Below are positions 1-8,258 of a stretch of 64,000 bases of DNA, piece after piece (position 1 is the first letter of the stretch; each line of letters starts with the position of its first letter). A program made the position numbers and the translations under genes. The notes beneath the pieces are model-generated. The model made no database searches, had not been told where the DNA came from, and saw only the letters and a program-made list of their open reading frames with translations. This stretch comes from Lachnospiraceae bacterium C10 (GTDB lineage: Bacteria > Bacillota > Clostridia > Lachnospirales > Lachnospiraceae), in contig FMTN01000012.1 of assembly GCA_900100095.1 (NCBI GenBank), positions 51,597 through 115,596 on the forward strand, given 5' to 3'.

Positions 1-9
1 AGGAAAACT

Positions 10-1683
10 ATGGCGTATAACACAAATACCTATTTCTTATATTTTTTACCAGTTGTGTTTCTGGGATATCAGTTGGTAGGGAAAAAGTTCCGCTGGATGG
101 TGCTGCTGGCAGCGTCGGCGGTGTTCTTCTGGCTGATCAGCGGGCGCCTGATTGCATGGGCGGCACTGACAACTGTATTGACCTGGGGCGGAGGACTTCT
201 CATTGAGAAAGTAAAAAAGAGCGCGGTCCCAAAAGCTGCAGGAAAAACGGCTGAAACATCTGGCGAGACGCTTTCGCGGGAAGAGCGAAAAGCAGCCAAA
301 CAGAAGCAGAAAAAGAAGATGAAGCGGGTGCTGACGATTTTTCTGGTAGCGACGGGTGGCATCCTGTTTGGATTAAAGTATATGCAGTTCACGCTGGAAA
401 CCATTCATAGCGTAATGGAACTCTTTGGTGCAGATGCAGCGGGAATGCAGGCAGGAACTGCCGGTGCCGCAGGAGTTGCAGGAACCGCAGGAGCGACAGG
501 AATTGCAGGAATGCTTATGGTTCCGATCGGAATCTCCTTCTATACCCTGCAGGCGATTGGTTACCTTTTAGATGTGTACTGGGGAAGATTTGAGGCAGAG
601 AGAAACATAGGACATGTGGCGCTGTTTATGATCTTCTTCCCGACTCTGATGGAAGGGCCGATCATGCGATGGACGGATGTTAAGGATATGCTCTTTCGAG
701 GAGATGCGATCACCTTTGAAAGTTTTGAGAAAGGAAGTTTTCGAATCCTGCTGGGACTTTTCAAGCGAATGATCATAGCAGACCGGCTGAATATGGCGGT
801 GAAAATGATGTATCGCCAGAATGCTGTCTTTACGGGAATCATGGTGGTTGTCATCATGATCACCACTACCATCCAGTTGTACATGGAATTTTCAGGAACC
901 ATTGATATCTGTATCGGAACGGCAAGGATTCTTAATGTACAGCTGAAGGAGAATTTCAGGCAGCCGTTCTATGCACAGAGTGCAGCAGAGTTCTGGCGAA
1001 GATGGCATATCTCCCTTGGAACCTGGTTTAAGAATTATATCTTCTATCCGGTATCCACCTCTTCTCTTATGAAGAAGTGGAACAAGTTCGGTAGAAAACA
1101 TTGCGGAAAATATATTACAACAGTGGTGACCTCTGCCATTGCCCTGTTCCCGGTGTGGATGCTCAACGGACTTTGGCATGGACCGAAGTGGCCATACATT
1201 ATGTACGGCGTGTACTACTTTGTGATTCTCTTGGCAGAGATCATGCTCCAGCCGCTGGGAGAAGCGGTATGGAGCCGGATGCATCTTGATGCGCAGTCAG
1301 GTGTCGTGAGAACCGTACGTACCCTGCGGACCTGGATCATCATCTTTGTGGGAGAAATGCTTTTCCGTGCAAATTCCATGGAACAGTTCTTTACCATGAT
1401 GAAGCGTATGGTCACAGGACCGTGGGATGGCGGAATTTTATACGGCAACCTGCCGAATCTTGGAATGGAAGCAGCAGATGCTGTGGTGGCGGCTCTTGGA
1501 TGTCTTATCATCTTCTGGCTGGATAAAAGAGCCGAGGAAGATCCGATGCTGTACGAGAACATCAATGAGCATCATTTTGTAGGCAGGGGAGCACTGTACT
1601 ATGCCATGATTTTCGCCATTGTTATTTTTGGATCCTACGGAGTGGGATATCAGCCGGCGGATCTGATCTATGCAGGATTCTAA
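10..1683 (+). CDS. DltB-like MBOAT O-acyltransferase
   Basis: A 557-residue polytopic membrane protein of the MBOAT family. It should accept an acyl group from a cytoplasmic carrier protein and pass it across the membrane for esterification of an envelope polymer. Family marks are the WRRWHISLGTWF stretch near residues 329-340 and the catalytic histidine in LNGLWHGPKW (His390). A stretch of Gly-x-Ala triplets at about residues 145-168 is a low-complexity insertion unusual for DltB. The start has an AGGAAAA site a few bases upstream, at the window edge. It heads a run of five tightly spaced genes that includes a DltD-like, a DltA-like and a DltC-like gene, so a Dlt-type role is well supported, but the acyl group is unknown because a decarboxylase gene is added to the operon. 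Confidence 0.88.
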   Translation: MAYNTNTYFLYFLPVVFLGYQLVGKKFRWMVLLAASAVFFWLISGRLIAWAALTTVLTWGGGLLIEKVKKSAVPKAAGKTAETSGETLSREERKAAKQKQKKKMKRVLTIFLVATGGILFGLKYMQFTLETIHSVMELFGADAAGMQAGTAGAAGVAGTAGATGIAGMLMVPIGISFYTLQAIGYLLDVYWGRFEAERNIGHVALFMIFFPTLMEGPIMRWTDVKDMLFRGDAITFESFEKGSFRILLGLFKRMIIADRLNMAVKMMYRQNAVFTGIMVVVIMITTTIQLYMEFSGTIDICIGTARILNVQLKENFRQPFYAQSAAEFWRRWHISLGTWFKNYIFYPVSTSSLMKKWNKFGRKHCGKYITTVVTSAIALFPVWMLNGLWHGPKWPYIMYGVYYFVILLAEIMLQPLGEAVWSRMHLDAQSGVVRTVRTLRTWIIIFVGEMLFRANSMEQFFTMMKRMVTGPWDGGILYGNLPNLGMEAADAVVAALGCLIIFWLDKRAEEDPMLYENINEHHFVGRGALYYAMIFAIVIFGSYGVGYQPADLIYAGF

Positions 1684-1714
1684 GAGAACTCAACAATTCA
1701 ATCGGAGAACATAT

Positions 1715-2716
1715 ATGAATAGAAAGAGATTTTTAAAGGTAGGAGCATTTTTGTCCCTGACAGTGGCAACTCTGCTTCTCCCGGGAGTTTTGATGAAGCC
1801 GAAGACCATGAACCGCTTTCATCTGGATGCAGGAAGAGCGGGTGTGTTTTCGAGAATCAAGCTGGAGCCGAGGAACAGCATTGATGTGGTGGTGCTTGGG
1901 GACAGCGAGAGCTATTCCTCCTTTTCCCCGATGCAGCTGTGGAAGGATTACGGCTATACCTCCTATGTGGCAGGCGTGCCGGGGGCGAAGATCGGAGAGA
2001 ATCTGGATGTGCTGCGCACTGTGTTAAAAAGGCAGCAGCCCAAGGTGGTTATGCTGGAGACCAATAACCTTTTCCGTTACCAGCCGCCAGCAAGCGTGGA
2101 GCAGGGAACAACGAAAAAGATATACCAGATGTTACCGCTGCTGAAGTATCACAGCGCCTGGAAGTCCCCGCTTTTGATGGCGAGGGGCGTACTGTTCCAG
2201 GGATTTAATATCAACGGAGGCGTCAAGCCGTATAAGGGCGGACGCTACATGTACCCGTCCAAAGAGAAGGAAAAAATCGAGGCGACAAACCGGAAATGTT
2301 TCGAAGAGATCGCAAGACTGTGTCAGAAAAAGAAGATACAGCTGATGTTATACTCAGCTCCTTCACCGAGAAATTATAACTATAAGAAGCATAACGCGCT
2401 GGAGGAGCTGGCAAGGGAACATCATCTTCCTTATGTGGATCTGAATGTGAAAGCGAGTCGGCTGGAGATCGACTGGAGATCGGACACCAGAGACAGGGGC
2501 GACCATTTGAATCTGTCGGGAGCAAGGAAGGCAACGGAGTTTTTGGGATATTATCTCAACAGGAGAATGCCGCTAACCTGCCGATGGAATGATAAGATTT
2601 CCAAACGATGGAACATGATGTTGAAAGACTATAACAGGAGAGAACGGCGGGTGCAGTTCTCAATCTGGCGAAAAGTGGATGACTGGGAAGAGGAAGTGGA
2701 TAATGAACTATTTTGA
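1715..2716 (+). CDS. DltD-like SGNH acyl-transfer protein
   Basis: A 333-residue protein with one N-terminal membrane anchor (residues about 5-27) and an extracytoplasmic SGNH-hydrolase-like domain. The GDSE motif places the nucleophile at Ser64, and DHLNLSGA near residues 263-270 supplies the histidine. In Dlt and alginate-acetylation systems such proteins work with the MBOAT partner in the final transfer of the acyl group to the polymer. I chose ATG 1715 (GGAG 8 bases upstream); a longer reading would overlap the preceding gene. The 3' end overlaps the next gene by 14 bases, which suggests translational coupling. Similarity to DltD is by architecture and position; overall it could equally be called an AlgX/DHHW-type SGNH protein. 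Confidence 0.8.
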   Translation: MNRKRFLKVGAFLSLTVATLLLPGVLMKPKTMNRFHLDAGRAGVFSRIKLEPRNSIDVVVLGDSESYSSFSPMQLWKDYGYTSYVAGVPGAKIGENLDVLRTVLKRQQPKVVMLETNNLFRYQPPASVEQGTTKKIYQMLPLLKYHSAWKSPLLMARGVLFQGFNINGGVKPYKGGRYMYPSKEKEKIEATNRKCFEEIARLCQKKKIQLMLYSAPSPRNYNYKKHNALEELAREHHLPYVDLNVKASRLEIDWRSDTRDRGDHLNLSGARKATEFLGYYLNRRMPLTCRWNDKISKRWNMMLKDYNRRERRVQFSIWRKVDDWEEEVDNELF

Positions 2717-4256
2717 GATTACAACATTGGATAAATTGGAACAGACAGCGAAAAGCCATCCGGACAGCGTGGCGGTGAAGGATCCCAAGGGAGAACTGAC
2801 ATGGCAGCAGCTACAAAAGAAGGCGTATGGCATCGGCGGATACTTAAACCGGCTGATTGAGCAACCGGTGGCTTTTCGCGGTGGCACTCCGGTGGCAATC
2901 CTTGCGGATAAGAGCTGTGATTTGTGGGCAACGATGCTTGGCGTAACCTACAGCGGCGGCTTCTACGTTATCTTAAACCCTCAGCAGCCGGCGGAAAGAC
3001 TGCATAAGATTTTAGAGGTATTGCAGCCGGCGCTGGTGCTCTACGAGAAGGCCTATGCCTCTGTCATGGAAGAGACAGAATACAGAGGGAAAAAGGAAGA
3101 GCTGGAAGAGGTGCTCGAACAGGCCGAACGGACAAGAGGAAACTGTTTTGATATGGATGTCATCCGGGATGGCATCGGAAGAGATACACCACTCTATGGA
3201 ATCTTTACCTCTGGATCAACGGGAGTACCGAAGTGTGTCCTGGTCAGTCATGGGGCTGTCGTTGATTTCATCGGGCATTTCACAGAAATCTTTGGATTTA
3301 CAAAAGAAGATGTCATTGCCAACCAGGCGCCATTTGATTTCGACGTATCGGTGAAGGATCTCTACAGCGGAATCATGACCGGAGCGAAAACAGTATTGAT
3401 TCCAAGAGAATATTTTTCACAGCCGGCGAAGTTGATGGACTACTTATGTGATGAGCATGTGACGAGCCTGACCTGGGCTGTGTCCGCTCTGTGCCTTATA
3501 TCCGGCCTGAAGGGCTTCGACTACCGCGTGCCAAAGGACGTAAAGCGCGTCATGTTCAGCGGCGAGGTCATGCCGATCCGCCAGCTGGGAATCTGGCAGA
3601 AGAATCTGCCGAAGGCAGAATTTGTCAATCTGTACGGCCCGTCGGAGATTACCTGTAACTGTACCTACTACAGAATTAAAAGGACCTTCGAAAAGGATGA
3701 GGCCCTGCCACTGGGAGAGGTGTTCCCGGGCAGAGAAGTGATTCTTTTAAACGAAGACGGGAAAAGAGTCATAGAGAAAAATGCAAGCGGAGAGATCTGT
3801 GTCATGGGAGAATCCCTGGCGATCGGATACTATCATAATCCGGAACAGACCGAAGAGCATTTTGTGGAGTATAAAAGAGAAGATAACAGCATCTGCCGCA
3901 TGTATAAGACCGGAGATGTGGGTCGCATTGGAGAAGATGGACAGCTGTATTTTGCCGGACGCAAGGATTTCCAGATCAAGCACATGGGACACCGGATTGA
4001 GCTGGAGGAAATCGAGCGGGGCATCAATGCCAATGAGGATGTGACAAGGAGCTGCTGTTCCTATGACCAGAAGAGATCCAGAATCTATGCATACTACACG
4101 GGAATTGTGGATGAGAAGAAACTGCATCGCTGGTTAAAAGAGAAACTGCCGCTTTACATGGTACCGAACCGCTTTGTTCATGTGAAAGCCTTTGAATTGA
4201 ACAAGAACGGCAAGATCGACCGGAAGGTACTGCATACGTTGGAGGTGTTGGAATGA
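2703..4256 (+). CDS. ANL-family amino acid:carrier protein ligase (DltA-like)
   Basis: A 517-residue AMP-forming adenylation enzyme. It has the phosphate-binding A3 loop FTSGSTGVPK near residue 168, an A5-like NLYGPSE, the TGD of A7, GRKDFQIKHMGHRIE of A8 and a C-terminal NKNGKIDRK carrying the A10 lysine. Length and motif order match D-alanine:carrier ligase DltA and single-domain NRPS adenylation proteins. It should adenylate an amino acid and load it on the phosphopantetheine arm of the carrier encoded two genes downstream. The amino acid cannot be read from the sequence with confidence. The decarboxylase between ligase and carrier genes argues that it may be one with a removable alpha-carboxylate. 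The stop overlaps the next start (ATGA). Confidence 0.87.
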   Translation: MNYFEITTLDKLEQTAKSHPDSVAVKDPKGELTWQQLQKKAYGIGGYLNRLIEQPVAFRGGTPVAILADKSCDLWATMLGVTYSGGFYVILNPQQPAERLHKILEVLQPALVLYEKAYASVMEETEYRGKKEELEEVLEQAERTRGNCFDMDVIRDGIGRDTPLYGIFTSGSTGVPKCVLVSHGAVVDFIGHFTEIFGFTKEDVIANQAPFDFDVSVKDLYSGIMTGAKTVLIPREYFSQPAKLMDYLCDEHVTSLTWAVSALCLISGLKGFDYRVPKDVKRVMFSGEVMPIRQLGIWQKNLPKAEFVNLYGPSEITCNCTYYRIKRTFEKDEALPLGEVFPGREVILLNEDGKRVIEKNASGEICVMGESLAIGYYHNPEQTEEHFVEYKREDNSICRMYKTGDVGRIGEDGQLYFAGRKDFQIKHMGHRIELEEIERGINANEDVTRSCCSYDQKRSRIYAYYTGIVDEKKLHRWLKEKLPLYMVPNRFVHVKAFELNKNGKIDRKVLHTLEVLE

Positions 4257-5452
4257 AAGATATAAGATCGGTTGCAAGGGAGGCGCAACAGAGGAGCGAA
4301 AGTCCCTGCTATATTTTTGATATCGACGGGTTTCATAAGCAGTATGACTATATCAAAGGGATGCTCGGGGAGAAGATACATGTGAACTACTGCATGAAGA
4401 CCAACCCCTTCTTAGTGGAGGAGGCGCTTTGGCAGACGGACCGGATCGAAGTATGTTCCTACGGGGAGTTTTTGATCTGTAAGTCCCTTCAGATTCCGGC
4501 AAAGAAGCTTCTGATATCCGGAGTTTTAAAGAAAAAAGAGGAGATACGGGAGATCGTAGCCTATGGAAGAGATGAGGCAATCTATACGGCGGAGTCACCA
4601 CTGCAGCTTCAATACCTCCAGTTGTACGGAGAGAGCAATGGGATAAATCTTTTTGTATATCTTCGCCTCAGTAGTGGCAACCAGTTTGGAATGGACGAGG
4701 ACACCCTCGTGGGATGTCTGAAGGAATGGGAGAAGTATCCGAACCTTTTATTTTACGGCATCCACTATTTTTCCGGAACACAAAAGCATAAGCTGAAAAC
4801 CTATGAAAAAGAGATTCGCATCCTGGATGAAGTGATCGGACGTATTAAGGAAGATACAGCCTTTGAAGTGAAGCATTTGGAGTACGGCAGCGGATTCGGC
4901 GTCTCCTATTTCAAGTATCAGCTTCAGACGATGACAGGAGAGGAGCAGTTGCAGGCCTTCTGTCATATTTTACAGGGAATGGAGTATAAGGGAGAGATTT
5001 CCATCGAAATGGGAAGGGCTTTAGCATATAACTGCGGATATTATGTAACACAGGTGTGTGACCTTAAGACAAGTGGCGACAAGAACTACTGCATTGTGGA
5101 CGGAGGCATTCACCAGATCCACTATGACGGACAGATTCGGGGAATGTATCAGCCCCTTGTCACTGTGGCAGGAGAGCAGAAGGGAGAGGAAAAATCCTAC
5201 ACTGTCTGCGGAAGTCTGTGCACTGTCAATGATGTTCTGATGGCGGATCTGACCTGTAAGGAATTATCCCTTGGAGACCTTCTGGTGTTTGAACGGGTGG
5301 GAGCCTACTCGGTATATGAGGGAATGAGCCTGTTCTTAAGTCACGAGTTACCGGCCATCTATTCCTATTCCGGGGAAAAGGGACTGTGTCAGATGCGAAA
5401 GCGGATGGAAAGCTATCCAATTAACACACCCTTTCAGGTCAATATAAAGTGA
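4253..5452 (+). CDS. PLP-dependent fold-III decarboxylase (LysA/BtrK-like)
   Basis: A 399-residue member of the alanine-racemase-fold decarboxylases (diaminopimelate, ornithine and BtrK-type). The PLP lysine is Lys49 in NYCMKTNP; a glycine-rich phosphate site follows, then EMGRAL, VDGGIHQI and the active-site cysteine in CGSLCTVND near residue 323. It overlaps the ligase gene by four bases and lies upstream of the carrier gene, so it belongs to the same pathway. Established parallels are BtrK, which decarboxylates a glutamyl unit while it is bound to the carrier BtrI, and the decarboxylase found with ligase and carrier genes in exosortase-A clusters. Inference: it acts on a free or carrier-bound amino acid to give an amine that the MBOAT/SGNH pair exports. 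Canonical dlt operons lack it. Confidence 0.88.
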   Translation: MKDIRSVAREAQQRSESPCYIFDIDGFHKQYDYIKGMLGEKIHVNYCMKTNPFLVEEALWQTDRIEVCSYGEFLICKSLQIPAKKLLISGVLKKKEEIREIVAYGRDEAIYTAESPLQLQYLQLYGESNGINLFVYLRLSSGNQFGMDEDTLVGCLKEWEKYPNLLFYGIHYFSGTQKHKLKTYEKEIRILDEVIGRIKEDTAFEVKHLEYGSGFGVSYFKYQLQTMTGEEQLQAFCHILQGMEYKGEISIEMGRALAYNCGYYVTQVCDLKTSGDKNYCIVDGGIHQIHYDGQIRGMYQPLVTVAGEQKGEEKSYTVCGSLCTVNDVLMADLTCKELSLGDLLVFERVGAYSVYEGMSLFLSHELPAIYSYSGEKGLCQMRKRMESYPINTPFQVNIK

Positions 5453-5514
5453 CAACAAAGGGCCCTTGGTGTAAAAGTAGAGGAAAAGAGTCAAAAAGAA
5501 AGGAAAAACTTAAA

Positions 5515-5736
5515 ATGGAACAGATTATAATGATATTAGAGGATATTGATGATAGTATTGATTACAGAAAGGAAAAGAAGCTGATCGACGATCATCTTCT
5601 CGATTCCTTTGGAATCATTTCTCTGGTAGGAGAACTTGAGGAGGAATTTGACATCACCATTGATGCCTCCGAAATGATTCCTGAGAACTTTAATTCTGCC
5701 GAGGCACTCTGGGCCATGGTGCAGAGACTGATGTAA
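5515..5736 (+). CDS. Acyl/aminoacyl carrier protein (DltC-like)
   Basis: A 73-residue acidic carrier protein. The phosphopantetheine serine is Ser31 in LLDSFGI, the form of the motif seen in DltC, followed by helix II (LVGELEEEFDI). ATG 5515 with an AAGGA site is preferred; upstream in-frame codons from 5449 have no carrier-like sequence. It should hold the activated amino acid from the ligase, be the likely substrate of the decarboxylase, and deliver the product to the membrane acyltransferase. It ends 17 bases before the response regulator gene, so the two-component genes may share its transcript. Confidence 0.85.
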   Translation: MEQIIMILEDIDDSIDYRKEKKLIDDHLLDSFGIISLVGELEEEFDITIDASEMIPENFNSAEALWAMVQRLM

Positions 5737-5753
5737 GTGTTACAGGAGATGTT

Positions 5754-6449
5754 ATGGGAAATTACCGTATTTTAATTGCGGAAGATGATGTGGATATTAT
5801 TGGGGTGCTGCGCCTCTATCTTGAGAATGAGGGATATGAGGTGCTGGCAGCGCCCGATGGAGAGAAGGCCTACGAGATCCTACAGAAGGAAAAGGTGGAT
5901 CTGGGCCTTTTTGACATTATGATGCCGAAGATGGATGGCTATAAACTCATCCGCAAGGTCAGAGAATTTTCAAATATTCCGGTGATCATCATTTCAGCGA
6001 AGCGGGAGGATTCCGACCGCATCATAGGACTGGATATCGGGGCGGATGATTATCTTACCAAGCCCTTCAATCCGCTGGAAGTGGTGGCAAGGGTGCGCTC
6101 CTCCCTGCGCAGGTATTACGACTTGAATCCATCGGTACAGCCGGAAGGCAGAGAGCTTTCTTTTGGTGACCTTCGCATCGATCAGGAGAAGATGATTCTG
6201 TATAAGGGAGAGGAGGAGATATCGGTGACTCCCACCGAGCTTCGTATCCTGATGCTTCTTATGAAGAATCCGGGAAGGGTCTATACGAAGGTGCAGATTG
6301 CCGAGAATCTCAGCGGCGAATATTTTCTGAGTGAAGAGAATACGGTTATGGTACATATATCCAATCTCCGGAATAAGATTGAAGAGGATCCGAAGAATCC
6401 GAACTATCTTGTGACAGTCCGCGGGCTGGGTTATAAGATGGGGAAATAG
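5754..6449 (+). CDS. OmpR-family response regulator
   Basis: A 231-residue regulator with a receiver domain (acidic EDD near residues 10-12, phospho-acceptor Asp54 in LFDIMMPKMDG, switch residues in IIISAK and the KPFNP lysine) and a C-terminal winged-helix domain (residues about 130-231). It ends in YLVTVRGLGYKMGK, typical of the OmpR/PhoB class. The next gene, a histidine kinase, starts two bases after the stop. The 17-base gap from the Dlt-like carrier gene suggests that the pair reports on envelope state and may control that operon, as VanRS/DltRS-type systems do; this link is inference. Confidence 0.93.
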   Translation: MGNYRILIAEDDVDIIGVLRLYLENEGYEVLAAPDGEKAYEILQKEKVDLGLFDIMMPKMDGYKLIRKVREFSNIPVIIISAKREDSDRIIGLDIGADDYLTKPFNPLEVVARVRSSLRRYYDLNPSVQPEGRELSFGDLRIDQEKMILYKGEEEISVTPTELRILMLLMKNPGRVYTKVQIAENLSGEYFLSEENTVMVHISNLRNKIEEDPKNPNYLVTVRGLGYKMGK

Positions 6450-6451
6450 TA

Positions 6452-8095
6452 GTGAACAGTGAAAATATACAGGATAAGAAATCATTATATCTATATGTGG
6501 TAGGCGGCTTCATAACGCTGGTGGTTGTAATCCTTCTGTGCTTTGGCCTGCTTCTTGGGGTGAATTACTTTTTGGGAGAGTATACCTATGTTTATGATAA
6601 CGGTGTGTCCCTGAAGCGGCAGATCAAAGCCGGAGCCTATATTCAAAGTGACGATGAAGGCTTCTATGAGGATTACTATCGCCTGTCCCCGGGAAAGAGC
6701 CTTGGAAAGCGCGGATACTTCGAGATCCTTGATGAGACAGGGCAGGTCATCTATTGCAATAATCCAAAGGTGAAGACAAAGGATTACACCGCCTACCAGC
6801 TTGCGTATATGCCAAAGCTTCGTCAGCGAAACTACTTTAATATTCTGCAGTTAAAGGCGAAAGGCGGGAAAAAGTACAGCCTGATTAATTTCATCATAAG
6901 TCCGATTCCGGGAAAGGAGGATGAGAACCGTATTATGGTTCTCGACAGTCATCGTAAGATTGTGTACAGTAACTTCCGCCGGATCAATACCGTGGTATCG
7001 AAGGAGGAGCTGGACTATTTAAAGAAACTCTCTGATCTGGGCGGGGAGGAAGACGGCATGCTGTCCCAGAAGTACCGGTTTAAGAATCATTATGACCAGG
7101 TGAGGTATCTGGTGGTGCATTACGAGGATCCGGATTTTGCCTACGTCCGGTCGGTGCAGAGAGTCCAGCGTTGTACGGTGGTCATCTTCATTGGCCTTAT
7201 TGTGCTGGCGGTACTGGCCCTTGGATTTGTACTGTCCTCCCGTATGAAAAAGTCCCTGGATCTTCTCCGCGAGGCCATGAATGATTTCGCAGAAGGTAAA
7301 AGGCGGCAGATCGATTATAACTTTAGGACAGCAGACTTTGACCGGGTGGCACAGACCTTCAATCTCATGGAGCGAAAGCTTCAGGAGAGTGAGCGGGAGC
7401 AGGAGATGTTGCAGCAGCAGAAGCAGAAGATGCTTGCGGATATCTCCCATGATTTAAAGACACCGATTACGGTGATCACAGGCTATGTGGATGCTATTCG
7501 GGACGGGATCGTGCCGGAGGGGGAGCAGATGCGCTACCTGGACATCGTAAGCCGCAAGGCCTCTCTGTTGTCGGAGCTTATCAATTCCTTTAACGACTAC
7601 AGTAGACTCGAGCATCCGGAATATGAACTTTCCTGCGAAGAGGATGACTTCTGTGAATATGTCCGGGAGTATGCAGCAGGCAAGTATCAGGAACTTGCTG
7701 TTGCCGGTTTTTCTCTTGAGGCTGAGATTCCGGAAGAGAAGATGATGTTCTCCTTTGATCACTTATTGATGCGAAGAGCCTTTGAAAATATCTTTTCCAA
7801 CGCGATCCGGTACTGCCCGAAGGGGAGCGGGATTGCCATTCTTCTTTTAAAGTGGGAAGGACAGCTGCTCCTTCGCATCGCAGATGATGGACCGGGGATT
7901 CCAAAGGAGATCCGGGAAAGTGTCTTTGAACCCTTTGTGGTGGCAGAGACCGCAAGGACAACTGGACAGGGTAGCGGCCTTGGCCTTTCCATTTCCAAGA
8001 AGATCGTGGAGCTTCATAAGGGAAGTATCCGCATTCTCTCTCCCGAGGAATGGGAGAAGGGAACCTGCTATGAGATCCGTTTTCCTCTTTCTTGA
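6452..8095 (+). CDS. Sensor histidine kinase
   Basis: A 547-residue membrane kinase. There is one N-terminal membrane segment (residues about 12-35), an extracytoplasmic sensor of roughly 200 residues, a second membrane segment (about 239-262), a HAMP-like linker and coiled coil, a HisKA domain with His333 in ADISHDLKTP, and an ATPase domain with the N box (NIFSNAIRYCP), DDGPGI and GQGSGLGLS. It starts with GTG two bases after the regulator stop and has only a weak ribosome site, so it is probably translationally coupled. It pairs with the upstream OmpR-type regulator. The signal sensed is not evident. Confidence 0.92.
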   Translation: MNSENIQDKKSLYLYVVGGFITLVVVILLCFGLLLGVNYFLGEYTYVYDNGVSLKRQIKAGAYIQSDDEGFYEDYYRLSPGKSLGKRGYFEILDETGQVIYCNNPKVKTKDYTAYQLAYMPKLRQRNYFNILQLKAKGGKKYSLINFIISPIPGKEDENRIMVLDSHRKIVYSNFRRINTVVSKEELDYLKKLSDLGGEEDGMLSQKYRFKNHYDQVRYLVVHYEDPDFAYVRSVQRVQRCTVVIFIGLIVLAVLALGFVLSSRMKKSLDLLREAMNDFAEGKRRQIDYNFRTADFDRVAQTFNLMERKLQESEREQEMLQQQKQKMLADISHDLKTPITVITGYVDAIRDGIVPEGEQMRYLDIVSRKASLLSELINSFNDYSRLEHPEYELSCEEDDFCEYVREYAAGKYQELAVAGFSLEAEIPEEKMMFSFDHLLMRRAFENIFSNAIRYCPKGSGIAILLLKWEGQLLLRIADDGPGIPKEIRESVFEPFVVAETARTTGQGSGLGLSISKKIVELHKGSIRILSPEEWEKGTCYEIRFPLS

Positions 8096-8107
8096 TAAGA
8101 TTATACC

Positions 8108-8136
8108 TTTACATCGAAGGTGAGATGGGCTATACT
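8108..8136 (+). promoter_or_regulatory. Housekeeping promoter of the pantothenate operon
   Basis: TTTACA (8108-8113), a 17-base spacer and TATACT (8131-8136) form a near-consensus sigma-70/sigma-A promoter. Transcription would begin near 8143 and leave a leader of about 115 bases before the first gene. That is long enough for an RNA element such as the pan motif known upstream of panB genes, which I could not confirm. Confidence 0.7.
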
Positions 8137-8258
8137 CCTTGTTTGGATGGTATTCGAAAGAAACTGTACCGAATTTCATAGGAGCTGATGCAAAGACCGT
8201 AAAAGGGACATCGCGACGTACCATGGACCCACTGGGCTGTGAGAGGAATACGGAGGTG

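Noticed and set aside
10..5736. Ordinary dltABCD operon for D-alanylation of teichoic acid
   Set aside because: Gene order differs and a decarboxylase is embedded by overlap, so a plain D-alanine role is not assumed.
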